Shown here piece by piece: positions 1 through 7,899 of a stretch of 29,338 nt of DNA. Position numbers and translations under genes: made by a program. The notes under the pieces are model-generated. The model worked only from the letters and a program-made list of their open reading frames with translations, ran no database searches and had not been told where the DNA came from. Where the stretch lies: positions 1-29,338 of the forward strand of contig JAEZKJ010000085.1 in NCBI GenBank assembly GCA_023415545.1, given 5' to 3'. Source of the DNA: Bacteroidota bacterium (GTDB taxonomy: Bacteria > Bacteroidota > Bacteroidia > Bacteroidales > Bacteroidaceae). Positions within the stretch are counted from its first letter, which is position 1. Every line of letters starts with the position of its first letter.

Positions 1-798
1 CAGAAATGTTTCGGAGGAATTTTTGTTTATATACATATCATGTTTTACCTCCTTATATAAATTGTTGCAGGAGGAAAAATTAGGATAAAATAAACTCACC
101 CGACAAATAGTGGAATTATGCTTATAATTTCATGAGTCATAAAGAGTAAGACTTGATATCTATCTTCATGGCCATTACCTATCTTCTATAAGTGAAAATA
201 TTGCTGATAATTCACTATATATTCCTTCATTAATAAGCTTTGTAGTTTTTCAGATGATATATGTGACGGAAGTATGCATATAATCATGAATTAATACAAT
301 ACAGTATTAAAACCAGTATAGCTATAATCATTATTTGAAAAAGTTATTATAACTATTTATAAACCATAGTTTAGTTTATATAAACCATACATTAGTTTAT
401 ATAAACCAAACTATAATTTATATAGATTGTATTTTGGTTTGAAGATTTGTATAAAAAAATTTGTCTTTTACTGATTAATGAAGACATTTTTAATTCATTA
501 TCTAAAGCTATTCTCGACTCTTTTAAACCATACTGAATATCGTTAAGTATTATATTAATATAAAGAATATAATCAGCCACTATTTTGTTTTTATAATATC
601 ATTATCTCACTATTTTTTTATTGACAAAATATCTCTTCTTTGATAATTATATTTATAGTGTAACTCTACGTTCTATATACTCCAGGCTTACCATTTTAAA
701 TAATTTATATGATTGATTATTATATTGATATATATGAAAAAGAATATATTAAGGTAAAAATATAACTATTCAATAGTGGTATAATAGAATATTATTTG
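1..798. other. AT-rich gene-free stretch
   Basis: I find no convincing gene here. Composition is far more AT-rich than the genes that follow, and stops are frequent in all frames. At the left edge two readings compete. A minus-strand start (ATG at 36, with AAGGAGGT upstream at 46-53) is open for 12 codons to the window edge. Short plus-strand frames also enter from the left and stop before about 90. Neither can be decided from this window. A 62-codon minus-strand frame (392-580, GTG start) resembles no family I know and runs through the repeat array at 350-433, so I do not call it. The only ordered structure is that array. Confidence 0.5.
350..433. repeat. 21-bp-period palindromic repeat array
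   Basis: Two near-identical 21-bp units lie in direct tandem at 371-391 and 392-412. Each contains the perfect 12-bp palindrome GTTTATATAAAC (374-385 and 395-406). A degenerate copy precedes them (350-370, about 15 of 21 matching) and a weaker one follows (413-433, about 12 of 21). The inverted pair AAACCAAA (403-410) and TTTGGTTT (433-440) overlaps the right end. A 21-bp period is two helical turns, so the palindromes face the same side of the DNA, as in operator or iteron arrays. AT-rich drift is the main alternative. Confidence 0.5.
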
Positions 799-806
799 TA
801 TCTTTG
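799..806 (+). promoter_or_regulatory. Promoter -7 box for the DUF177-rpmF unit
   Basis: TATCTTTG fits the Bacteroidota -7 consensus TAnnTTTG. No good TTTG lies about 19 bases upstream, so the -33 element is weak. Transcription should start near 810. That favours the TTG at 831 over the TTG at 804, which lies inside this box. Confidence 0.6.
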
Positions 807-830
807 TCACCCGAATTATATACTTACACG

Positions 831-1415
831 TTGGGAAAACTAGATAAATATAAGGTAGAATTGAAATCAATGAAAGTTGATACTGCTCATTATGAGCTTC
901 AACTTAATAATCAATTCTTTGTGGATCTTGATGCTCCAGAGGTGCAGAAAGGTAAACTAACTGTTCAATTGACAGTAAAGAAGACTTTGTCGGGAGTATA
1001 TGTTTTAGACTCTGAGATTGAAGGATTTGTAATTGTACCTTGCGATCGTTGTTTAGATGATATGGAAATACCTATATCTACAACTGATCAACTTAAAGTA
1101 AAATTAGGCGAAGATTTTTCGGATGATGGTGATATAGTAATAGTACCTGAATCGGATGGATATATAAATCTTGCTTGGTTTATTTATGAGTTTATAGCGC
1201 TTAATATTCCAATGAAGCATGTGCATGCTCCAGGTAAGTGTAATAAAGGAATGATAAATAAACTTGGAAAACATCTACGTACAACATCTAATGATGATTC
1301 AGATGATGATGTACAGGTAGATATACCAGATGAATCATTGAAAGATACAGTAAATGATTCGGATGATATTGATCCAAGATGGAGTGAATTAAAAAAAATA
1401 TTAGATAATAATTAA
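831..1415 (+). CDS. DUF177 (YceD-like) protein
   Basis: A protein of about 194 residues of the DUF177/YceD family. The family is typically encoded directly before rpmF and is linked to 23S rRNA accumulation and large-subunit assembly; the biochemical role is unsettled. Visible family features are VPCDRCLDD (Cys71 and Cys74), the hydrophobic stretch INLAWFIYEF (112-121), HVHAPGKCNKGM with Cys137, and a strongly acidic tail ending in DPRWSELKKIL, which is usual in the family. I chose the TTG at 831 (giving MGKLDKYKVELKS) because the -7 box at 799-806 overlaps the upstream TTG at 804, and because relatives as I recall them begin with MGK. The ATG at 870 would remove conserved N-terminal residues. 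rpmF follows after 11 bases, so the two are co-transcribed. Confidence 0.88.
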   Translation: MGKLDKYKVELKSMKVDTAHYELQLNNQFFVDLDAPEVQKGKLTVQLTVKKTLSGVYVLDSEIEGFVIVPCDRCLDDMEIPISTTDQLKVKLGEDFSDDGDIVIVPESDGYINLAWFIYEFIALNIPMKHVHAPGKCNKGMINKLGKHLRTTSNDDSDDDVQVDIPDESLKDTVNDSDDIDPRWSELKKILDNN

Positions 1416-1426
1416 AGTTTAGAAAA

Positions 1427-1612
1427 ATGGCACATCCTAAAAGAAGACAATCAAAAACGAGAACTGCAAAGAGAAGAACTCATGATAAAGCAGTTGCTCC
1501 AACTTTAGCAATATGTCCAAACTGTGGCGAATGGCATGTTTATCACACAGTATGTGGTTCATGTGGCTATTATAGAGGAAAATTAGCAGTAGAAAAAGAA
1601 GCTGCCGTTTAA
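1427..1612 (+). CDS. rpmF: Large-subunit ribosomal protein bL32
   Basis: A 61-residue ribosomal protein L32, a structural component of the 50S subunit. It starts MAHPKRRQSKTRT, the family's basic N-terminus. A zinc ribbon follows with two CxxC pairs, Cys30/Cys33 (CPNC) and Cys43/Cys46 (CGSC), so this is the zinc-binding (C+) form. Length and motif spacing are normal. It lies 11 bases after the DUF177 gene and is followed by a strong terminator hairpin, so DUF177-rpmF form a short unit. fabH begins just beyond the terminator. Confidence 0.97.
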   Translation: MAHPKRRQSKTRTAKRRTHDKAVAPTLAICPNCGEWHVYHTVCGSCGYYRGKLAVEKEAAV

Positions 1613-1648
1613 TTTTGCTAGTCAATCATTTATACGTGAATGAAATAA

Positions 1649-1683
1649 AGCCGGCGAGCTTCGGCTCAGCCGGCTGTTTTTTT
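1649..1683 (+). terminator. Intrinsic terminator after rpmF (UUCG tetraloop)
   Basis: The stem AGCCGGC (1649-1655) pairs with GCCGGCT (1669-1675). Inside it GAGC (1656-1659) pairs with GCTC (1664-1667) around a TTCG tetraloop (1660-1663), with A1668 as a single bulge. A run of seven T (1677-1683) follows. It is GC-rich against an AT-rich background. The fabH ATG lies 15 bases beyond, so the hairpin may act as an attenuator if fabH has no promoter of its own; I see none. Confidence 0.9.
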
Positions 1684-1697
1684 ACGCATAAAAATTT

Positions 1698-2711
1698 ATG
1701 AAAAACATGGAAAAGATAAATGCAGTAATTACAGGAATCGGAGGCTATATACCAGATTACGTTTTAACAAACGATGAAATATCTAAAATGGTAGATACTA
1801 ACGATGAATGGATTATGACACGTATCGGTGTTAAGGAGAGACGTATTCTTAAAGAAGAGGGACTTGCAACTTCATATCTTGCACGAAAAGCTGCAAAACA
1901 GCTAATGCAAAATACGAATGTTAATCCTGATGAAATCGACGCTATTATCGTCGCTACATCTACTCCTGATTACCACTTTCCTTCAACAGCCTCAATACTT
2001 TGCGACAAGTTAGGAATTAAGAACGCTTTTGCTTTTGATTTACAAGCTGCTTGTTGTGGTTTTCTATTTGCTTTAGAAGTTGCTGCTTCACTTATCGTTT
2101 CCGGTAGACATAAAAAAATTATTTTAGTTGGTGCTGATAAAATGTCATCAATGGTAGATTATCAAGATAGAGCTACTTGCCCTATATTTGGTGATGGTGC
2201 TGCTGCTGTACTTCTAGAGGCAACAACTGAAGATGTTGGTGTGATCGACTCTATGCTTTACACTGATGGTAAAGGTCTTCCTTTCCTTCATATGAAAGCC
2301 GGAGGTTCTGTTTCTCCTCCATCATATTTTACAATCGACAATAAGATGCACTATTTGTATCAAGAGGGTAAAACAGTATTTAAATATGCTGTTTCTTCAA
2401 TGTCGGATGTAACAGCTAAAATAGCAGCTAAGCATAATCTCACAAAAGAGAATATTGATTGGGTAGTTCCTCATCAAGCAAATTTACGAATTATTGATGC
2501 AGTAGCATCTCGTCTTGATGTATCTTCGGATAAAGTAATGGTAAATATCCAAAAATATGGTAATACAAGTGCTGCAACACTTCCACTTTGTCTCTGGGAT
2601 TATGAAAAGAAATTGAAAAAAGGTGATAATATAATCTTTACTGCTTTCGGTGCCGGCTTTACATATGGAGCTCTCTATATGAGATGGGGCTACGATGGTT
2701 CGAAGAGATAA
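1698..2711 (+). CDS. fabH: Beta-ketoacyl-ACP synthase III
   Basis: KAS III, which condenses an acyl-CoA primer with malonyl-ACP to start type II fatty-acid synthesis in the cytoplasm. The 337-residue length is normal. The catalytic triad is visible: Cys119 in AACCGF, His259 in VPHQAN and Asn289 in KYGNTSAA. Other family marks are TNDEWIMTRIGVKERR near 34-49, the FGDGAAA loop (164-170) and the C-terminal FGAGFTYGA (317-325). The start may be the ATG at 1698 or the ATG three codons later at 1707; both keep all conserved parts. It sits between the rpmF terminator and its own terminator, in the rpmF-fabH order common in bacteria. Confidence 0.97.
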   Translation: MKNMEKINAVITGIGGYIPDYVLTNDEISKMVDTNDEWIMTRIGVKERRILKEEGLATSYLARKAAKQLMQNTNVNPDEIDAIIVATSTPDYHFPSTASILCDKLGIKNAFAFDLQAACCGFLFALEVAASLIVSGRHKKIILVGADKMSSMVDYQDRATCPIFGDGAAAVLLEATTEDVGVIDSMLYTDGKGLPFLHMKAGGSVSPPSYFTIDNKMHYLYQEGKTVFKYAVSSMSDVTAKIAAKHNLTKENIDWVVPHQANLRIIDAVASRLDVSSDKVMVNIQKYGNTSAATLPLCLWDYEKKLKKGDNIIFTAFGAGFTYGALYMRWGYDGSKR

Positions 2712-2736
2712 AATATATTAAACTACAAACAAAATG

Positions 2737-2765
2737 AACGCATCTCTACTCTGATGCGTTTTTTT
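2737..2765 (+). terminator. Intrinsic terminator after fabH
   Basis: AACGCATC (2737-2744) pairs perfectly with GATGCGTT (2753-2760) across an 8-base loop and runs into a T tract ending at 2765. It lies 26 bases after the fabH stop and 27 before the era start. Confidence 0.88.
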
Positions 2766-2791
2766 GTCTATAACTAATAAATAGTACGATT

Positions 2792-3673
2792 ATGCATAAA
2801 GCTGGATTTGTTAATATTGTAGGTAATCCAAATGTAGGTAAATCAACATTGATGAACCTTTTGGTTGGTGAACGTGTATCTATTGCTACTTTTAAAGCTC
2901 AGACTACTCGTCATAGAATTATGGGAATCCTAAATACTGAAGATACACAGATTGTATTTTCTGATACTCCAGGAGTTTTGAAACCTAATTATAAACTTCA
3001 GGAGTCAATGCTAAACTTTTCTCAATCGGCTTTGGCTGATGCTGATGTACTTTTATATGTTACTGATGTAGTTGAGAAGCCTGATAAAAATATAGATTTT
3101 GTTGAGAAGGTAGCAAAAATGGATGTTCCCGTTTTGCTATTAATTAATAAGATTGATTTAACTAATCAACAAAACCTTGAAACCATTGTTGAACAATGGC
3201 ATAAACTCTTACCAAACGCTGAGATTATTCCTATATCTGCCACCTCAAAATTCAATGTTGACGTGGTGATGAAGCGAGTAAGAGAACTTTTACCTGATTC
3301 TCCTCCTTACTTTGGTAAGGATCAATTAACAGACAAACCGGCTCGTTTCTTTGTTAATGAGATAATCAGGGAGAAGATTCTTCTTTATTACGATAAAGAG
3401 ATACCTTATGCTGTAGAAGTTGTAGTAGAATCTTTTAAAGAGGAAGCTAAAAAGATTAATATTAATGCTGTGATATATGTTGAACGAGATTCTCAAAAGG
3501 GAATTATCATTGGTAAACAGGGAAAGGCATTAAAAAAAGTTGCTACAGAAGCTAGAAAGAGCCTCGAGAGATTCTTTAATAAAACTATATACCTTGAAGT
3601 TTTTGTCAAGGTGGATAAAGACTGGAGAAATTCTGATAAAGAACTTAAGAATTTTGGATATCAGATAGATTAA
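2792..3673 (+). CDS. era: GTPase Era
   Basis: Ras-like GTPase that binds the 3' end of 16S rRNA through a C-terminal KH domain and acts late in 30S assembly. The 293 residues match the family. G1 is GNPNVGKS (11-18), G3 is DTPG (58-61), G4 is NKID (119-122) and G5 is SAT (149-151). The Era-specific NYKLQESM (66-73) follows G3. The KH domain spans about 200-290, with its GxxG loop at GKQG (241-244). It is followed by der 36 bases later. The pair probably forms one transcript; no obvious promoter was found between the fabH terminator and era. Confidence 0.97.
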   Translation: MHKAGFVNIVGNPNVGKSTLMNLLVGERVSIATFKAQTTRHRIMGILNTEDTQIVFSDTPGVLKPNYKLQESMLNFSQSALADADVLLYVTDVVEKPDKNIDFVEKVAKMDVPVLLLINKIDLTNQQNLETIVEQWHKLLPNAEIIPISATSKFNVDVVMKRVRELLPDSPPYFGKDQLTDKPARFFVNEIIREKILLYYDKEIPYAVEVVVESFKEEAKKININAVIYVERDSQKGIIIGKQGKALKKVATEARKSLERFFNKTIYLEVFVKVDKDWRNSDKELKNFGYQID

Positions 3674-3709
3674 TACTCGACTGTGATAGCCGTTAATTAA
3701 ATAATAGAG

Positions 3710-5023
3710 ATGAAAAATTTAGTTGCTATAGTTGGCCGTCCAAATGTTGGTAAGTCAACACTTTTTAATCGTTTGACCAAAACTCGTCAAGCAATAGTAA
3801 ATGAGCAGGCGGGCACTACTCGTGATCGCCAGTATGGTAAGTGTGAATGGTTAGGAAAAGAGTTTTCAATCGTTGACACAGGTGGATGGGTTGTAAATTC
3901 AGATGATGTTTTTGAAGAAGAGATAAGAAAGCAAGTTATGCTTGCTGTGGAAGAGGCTGATGTGATACTTTTCGTTGTCGATGTGGTTACCGGGGTAACC
4001 GACTTAGATATGCAGGTTGCTTCTATTCTTCGACGTACAACCAAGCCTGTTATGGTAGTGGCTAATAAAACTGATAATAACGAGCTACAGTATAATGCAG
4101 CCGAATTTTATTCTTTAGGCTTAGGCGACCCTTATACTATTTCGGCTCTTAGTGGAAGTGGTACAGGTGGCTTCCTTGATATACTACTTACAAAGTTTCA
4201 AAAGGATACAGATGAAGAAATAGAAGAGGAGATACCTCGTTTTGCTGTTGTTGGTCGTCCTAATGCAGGTAAATCATCAATAGTTAATGCTTTTATCGGT
4301 GAAGAACGTAATATTGTAACCGATATAGCAGGAACTACTCGTGATTCAATTTATACAAGATATGAGAAATTTGGTTTCGATTTTTATCTTGTAGATACTG
4401 CCGGTATACGTAAGAGAAATAAAGTAAATGAAGATTTAGAGTATTATTCTGTAATACGCTCTATTCGTGCCATAGAAAATTCGGATGTTTGTATTCTTCT
4501 TCTTGATGCAACTCGTGGTATTGAGAGTCAAGATTTGAATATCTTCTCTCTTATTCAAAAAAACCAAAAAGGACTTGTTGTAGTTGTAAATAAGTGGGAT
4601 TTGATAGAGAATAAAGATAATAAAGTAATTAAAAGTTATGAAGAGACAATACGTAGCAGATTCGCTCCTTTTGTTGATTTCCCAATAATTTTTGCTTCAG
4701 CTTTAACAAAACAGCGTATTTATAAAGTTCTTGAGGTAGCAAAAGAGGTTTATAAAGCTAGAACTACTCGTATCCCTACACATAAACTTAATGAAGAGAT
4801 GCTTCCTTTGATAGAGGCTTATCCACCTCCATCAAACAAAGGTAAATATATCAAGATTAAATATTGTATGCAGTTACCAAATACTCAGGTTCCATCCTTT
4901 GTGTTCTTTGCAAATCTTCCACAATATGTGAAAGAACCATACAAACGATTCCTTGAAAATAAGATTCGTGATAAATGGGATTTGTCAGGTACTCCTATAA
5001 ATATTTATGTGCGTCAGAAATAA
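3710..5023 (+). CDS. der: Double-domain GTPase Der (EngA)
   Basis: GTPase with two tandem G domains and a C-terminal KH-like domain, needed for 50S subunit maturation. Of 437 residues, domain 1 shows GRPNVGKS (9-16), DTGG (56-59) and NKTD (119-122). An acidic linker lies at about 166-175. Domain 2 shows GRPNAGKS (182-189), DTAG (229-232) and NKWD (294-297). The KH-like part covers about 350-437. Length and order are typical. It is convergent with the minus-strand mlaF gene, and a 12-bp-stem bidirectional terminator separates them. Confidence 0.97.
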   Translation: MKNLVAIVGRPNVGKSTLFNRLTKTRQAIVNEQAGTTRDRQYGKCEWLGKEFSIVDTGGWVVNSDDVFEEEIRKQVMLAVEEADVILFVVDVVTGVTDLDMQVASILRRTTKPVMVVANKTDNNELQYNAAEFYSLGLGDPYTISALSGSGTGGFLDILLTKFQKDTDEEIEEEIPRFAVVGRPNAGKSSIVNAFIGEERNIVTDIAGTTRDSIYTRYEKFGFDFYLVDTAGIRKRNKVNEDLEYYSVIRSIRAIENSDVCILLLDATRGIESQDLNIFSLIQKNQKGLVVVVNKWDLIENKDNKVIKSYEETIRSRFAPFVDFPIIFASALTKQRIYKVLEVAKEVYKARTTRIPTHKLNEEMLPLIEAYPPPSNKGKYIKIKYCMQLPNTQVPSFVFFANLPQYVKEPYKRFLENKIRDKWDLSGTPINIYVRQK

Positions 5024-5045
5024 ACTATAGAGATTATCTATTATA

Positions 5046-5090
5046 TAAAAAACCGCCTGTTATTTTATTAACAGGCGGTTTCTATTTTTT
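5046..5090. terminator. Bidirectional terminator between der and mlaF
   Basis: The perfect 12-bp stem AACCGCCTGTTA (5051-5062) and TAACAGGCGGTT (5069-5080) closes a 6-base loop. An A run precedes it (5047-5050) and a T-rich tail follows (5081-5090), so it can stop transcription from either side. The two genes converge on it. Confidence 0.88.
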
Positions 5091-5874
5091 ATAAATCAAC
5101 GTCGTTATCTTTTATCTCGTTTATCTCCTCTTCTCTAACTTTCTTCAGAAGATCGGAAGCAAAAATGAAATCATTCAATCGTTTATTAGTTGCCGTAAAG
5201 ACATCGTTTTTTGTTCCTTCCCACTCTTTCCTTCCTTTATAAATATAAATGATTGAGTCACCAATTCCCATAACCGAGTTCATATCATGAGTGTTTATGA
5301 TTGTGGTCATATCGTACTCAGAAGTAATATCATGAATTAATTCATCAATAAGAAGAGATGTTTTTGGGTCGAGTCCGGAATTAGGTTCATCACAAAAAAG
5401 ATATTTTGGATTAAGAGCTATTGCTCGAGCAATAGCTACTCTTTTTTGCATACCACCACTAATTTCACCTGGATATTTTTTTTGAGCATCCAATAGATTT
5501 ACTCTATCCAAACAAAATTGTGCTCTCTTTGTCCTATCACGAAGCGTGTCATTGGAGAACATATCTAAGGGAAACATAACATTTTCCAATACAGAGAGCG
5601 AATCAAAAAGAGCAGCACTTTGGAAAATCATACCCATTTCACGTCTCAAAAGTTTTTTTTCGTTTTTGCACATTAATGTCAGGTCTCGGTTGTCGTAAAG
5701 AATCTCTCCTTTGTTAGGTGTTAATAAGCCAACAAGACACTTCATCAATACTGTTTTTCCAGAACCACTTTGACCAATGATAAGATTAGTCTTGCCTTGG
5801 TTGAATGTAGCATTGATGTCCACAAGAACATCTTTATCATCAAATGATTTATATAGTGACTTTACTTGTATCAT
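5089..5874 (-). CDS. mlaF: MlaF-type ABC transporter ATPase
   Basis: ATPase of an MlaE-family lipid transporter, by family logic energising phospholipid movement between the membranes. Of 261 residues, Walker A is GQSGSGKT (34-41), the Q-loop FQ is at 84-85, the signature ISGGMQ is at 138-143, Walker B LFCDEP is at 159-164, and the switch His is 196 in NTHDM. The ISGGMQKRVAIARA form and the SGLDP D-loop are typical of MlaF. Its ATG overlaps the stop of the upstream permease gene by 4 bases (5871-5874), so the two are translationally coupled. No MCE (MlaD) gene is present in the window. The substrate is inferred from the family only. Confidence 0.88.
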   Translation of the reverse strand: MIQVKSLYKSFDDKDVLVDINATFNQGKTNLIIGQSGSGKTVLMKCLVGLLTPNKGEILYDNRDLTLMCKNEKKLLRREMGMIFQSAALFDSLSVLENVMFPLDMFSNDTLRDRTKRAQFCLDRVNLLDAQKKYPGEISGGMQKRVAIARAIALNPKYLFCDEPNSGLDPKTSLLIDELIHDITSEYDMTTIINTHDMNSVMGIGDSIIYIYKGRKEWEGTKNDVFTATNKRLNDFIFASDLLKKVREEEINEIKDNDVDL

Positions 5875-6617
5875 CCCATTAAAAGTTGAGTTAATATTAA
5901 ATCGGAGAAAAGGATAAGCACACTACTCATCACTACGGAGTCTGTACTTGCTTTTCCTACAGCTATTGAACCTCCTTCAATAGTATATCCAAAATAGGCT
6001 GAAACACTTGCTATAATAAAGGCAAAGAAGATCGATTTGATAAAGCTACACCATATAAACCACTCTTGAAAGCTGTACTGAAGACCATATTCCAAATCTT
6101 CTACATTCATAATCCCTGCAAACCAGCAGGTGAAAAATGCACCTATTATTCCGGCGAAAATACTAAATATAACAAGGAATGGAATAGCAGTCATTAAAGC
6201 TGTAATTTTGGGGAATATAAGATAGTTAGCGGAATTGACTCCCATGATTTCCAATGCATCAATTTGCTGGGTTACCCTCATAGTACCAATTTCAGAGGCA
6301 ATGTTTGATCCAACTTTACCTGCTAAAATTAAACACATGATAGATGATGAAAACTCCAAAAGCATGATTTCACGAGTAGTATATCCAACAACAAAGCGTG
6401 GCATCCAAGGACTTTGAATATTAAGCTTTATCTGAATAGTAATTACTGCTCCAATAAAAAATGATATTAGCAATACAATACCTATTGAGTTTATTCCTAA
6501 TGAAACGATCTCGTTTAAATATTGCTTGAAAAACATTCTCATTCTATCAGGTGTGGAGAAAGTTCTTCCCATAAGAATAATGTACCGTCCGAAAGTACTT
6601 ATTGGTTTAAGTATCAT
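5871..6617 (-). CDS. mlaE: MlaE-family ABC permease
   Basis: Inner-membrane permease of the MlaE (DUF140) family, partner of the ATPase gene just downstream. Of 248 residues, hydrophobic segments lie at about 42-62, 86-100, 137-165, 188-210 and 228-246. The family signature AGKVGSNIASEIGTMR starts at residue 99 and continues into QQIDALEIMG. EGGSIAVG (214-221) near the C-terminus is also characteristic. It starts 19 bases after a minus-strand TAnnTTTG box and diverges from lptB. Adjacent MlaE, MlaF and LptB genes place outer-membrane lipid homeostasis and LPS export side by side. Confidence 0.9.
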   Translation of the reverse strand: MILKPISTFGRYIILMGRTFSTPDRMRMFFKQYLNEIVSLGINSIGIVLLISFFIGAVITIQIKLNIQSPWMPRFVVGYTTREIMLLEFSSSIMCLILAGKVGSNIASEIGTMRVTQQIDALEIMGVNSANYLIFPKITALMTAIPFLVIFSIFAGIIGAFFTCWFAGIMNVEDLEYGLQYSFQEWFIWCSFIKSIFFAFIIASVSAYFGYTIEGGSIAVGKASTDSVVMSSVLILFSDLILTQLLMG

Positions 6618-6635
6618 ATGATATATAATTTGTCA

Positions 6636-6643
6636 CAAAATTA
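6636..6643 (-). promoter_or_regulatory. Promoter -7 box for mlaE-mlaF
   Basis: Read on the minus strand the site is TAATTTTG, matching TAnnTTTG. The G lies exactly 19 bases before the mlaE ATG. A CAAA (TTTG on the minus strand) at 6667-6670 is 23 bases away, slightly too far for a standard -33 box. The leader starts TGACAAA, the same as that of lptB. Confidence 0.6.
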
Positions 6644-6718
6644 GGCTTTTTTTAGTGATGAAGAGGCAAAACTTACTCTGATTTTCTTAATCAATTCCTA
6701 TTTACTGAAGATTTTTAG

Positions 6719-6726
6719 TATTTTTG
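6719..6726 (+). promoter_or_regulatory. Promoter -7 box for lptB
   Basis: TATTTTTG matches TAnnTTTG, and its G lies exactly 19 bases before the lptB ATG. From the box into the leader the sequence TAWTTTTGTGACAAA (6719-6733) recurs in inverted orientation at the mlaE promoter (6643-6629), with 14 of 15 bases identical. Confidence 0.6.
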
Positions 6727-6744
6727 TGACAAAATTCAATTTAT

Positions 6745-7539
6745 ATGTCGGAAAAAGAAAAGGAATTGTCTTCAACAGTAGAATCTCAAGAAAGAATGGT
6801 GCTGCGTACCGAGAACCTTGTAAAGAGATATGGAAAAAGAACTGTTGTTAATAATGTATCATTCGATGTTAAGCAGGGGGAAATTGTAGGACTTCTTGGA
6901 CCAAATGGTGCTGGAAAGACAACATCTTTCTATATGACAACGGGATTGGTTGTGCCTAATGAGGGACATATATTTTTGAATGATCTTGATATTACTAATT
7001 ATCCGGTGTATATGCGAGCTCAGAATGGTATTGGTTACTTGGCACAGGAGGCTTCAGTTTTCCGCAAGATGAGCGTTGAGGATAATATTTCATCAGTGCT
7101 TCAATTAACTAATACTACTAAGGAGTATCAAAAAGAGAAATTAGAGAGTCTTATTGCTGAGTTCCGTCTTCAAAAAGTGAGAAAGAATTTAGGTGATCAA
7201 CTCTCCGGTGGTGAGCGTCGTCGTACTGAAATTGCACGATGCCTGGCTATTAATCCAAAATTTATTATGCTTGATGAACCTTTTGCCGGTGTTGACCCCA
7301 TAGCTGTTGAAGATATACAGCATATTGTTTGGAAGCTTAAAGATAAAAACATCGGAATTCTAATTACCGACCATAATGCCTTGGAAACATTACGTTTGAC
7401 AGATAGAGCTTATCTACTGTTTGAAGGAAAAATTCTATTTCAAGGAACTCCTGAAGAGTTGGCTGAAAACAAAGTAGTTCGAGAAAAATATTTAGGAACA
7501 AACTTTGTCCTTCGAAAAAAAGAGTTTCAAGATGAATAA
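6745..7539 (+). CDS. lptB: LPS export ABC transporter ATPase LptB
   Basis: Cytoplasmic ATPase of the LptB2FG complex, which extracts LPS from the inner membrane and pushes it along the Lpt bridge. Of 264 residues, Walker A is GPNGAGKT (52-59), the signature is LSGGERRR (153-160), Walker B is FIMLDEP (173-179) followed by FAGVDP, and the switch His lies in ITDHN. The TGLV and FAGVDPIAVEDI stretches match LptB closely. About 17 charged N-terminal residues precede the usual family start, and Met18 is an alternative. I keep the first ATG because its spacing from the -7 box equals that of mlaE. It is transcribed divergently from mlaE and ends at a terminator shared with the RRM gene. Confidence 0.93.
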   Translation: MSEKEKELSSTVESQERMVLRTENLVKRYGKRTVVNNVSFDVKQGEIVGLLGPNGAGKTTSFYMTTGLVVPNEGHIFLNDLDITNYPVYMRAQNGIGYLAQEASVFRKMSVEDNISSVLQLTNTTKEYQKEKLESLIAEFRLQKVRKNLGDQLSGGERRRTEIARCLAINPKFIMLDEPFAGVDPIAVEDIQHIVWKLKDKNIGILITDHNALETLRLTDRAYLLFEGKILFQGTPEELAENKVVREKYLGTNFVLRKKEFQDE

Positions 7540-7562
7540 CAGTTTACTGATGTATATATATT

Positions 7563-7596
7563 AAAAAAAGAGGATTGTAAAACCCTCTTTTTTTTT
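7563..7596. terminator. Bidirectional terminator between lptB and the RRM gene
   Basis: AAAAAAAGAGG (7563-7573) pairs with CCTCTTTTTTT (7584-7594) across a 10-base loop. The A and T runs give a U tail in both directions, which fits the two convergent genes. Confidence 0.8.
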
Positions 7597-7616
7597 ATTT
7601 CATCAAAAGCAAGAAA

Positions 7617-7865
7617 TTACATTTTTTTTGGTAATGCTTCTTTAATAACTAATTGACGACCCATAAACTCAGTACCATTAAGAGAACTCATAGCTTCTGA
7701 TGCCTCTTCGTCACTGCTCATTTCTACAAAAGCAAAACCTTTTGATTTGTTTGTTTCGCGATCCTTAATAACCTTTACTGAAGCAATAGTACCGTAAACG
7801 TTAAAAGCTTGTTCCAAATCACCTTCCTTAACTTTATAGTTAAGGTTTCCAACATACATGTTCAT
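7617..7865 (-). CDS. RRM-type RNA-binding protein
   Basis: An 82-residue single RNA-recognition-motif protein. RNP2 is MYVGNL (3-8) and RNP1 is KGFAFVEM (42-49), with the aromatic residues that stack on RNA bases (Tyr4, Phe44, Phe46). The beta-alpha-beta pattern fills the whole protein and leaves only a short basic tail. Small RRM proteins of this kind are widespread in Bacteroidales, which lack a recognised Hfq in many species, and are thought to bind transcripts broadly. Targets cannot be read here. Transcription probably starts near 7984, which leaves a leader of about 119 bases containing an inverted repeat. Confidence 0.93.
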   Translation of the reverse strand: MNMYVGNLNYKVKEGDLEQAFNVYGTIASVKVIKDRETNKSKGFAFVEMSSDEEASEAMSSLNGTEFMGRQLVIKEALPKKM

Positions 7866-7899
7866 AATAAAAATAAAAATAAAAAGATTATAAATTGAT

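Noticed and set aside
1..36. Possible 5' end of a minus-strand gene with an AAGGAGGT-like site
   Set aside because: Only 12 codons are visible, and plus-strand frames are equally open across the same bases. It needs sequence to the left.
392..580. Minus-strand 62-codon frame in the AT-rich left end
   Set aside because: GTG start, no recognisable family, no promoter box, and its 3' end is made of the 21-bp palindromic repeats.
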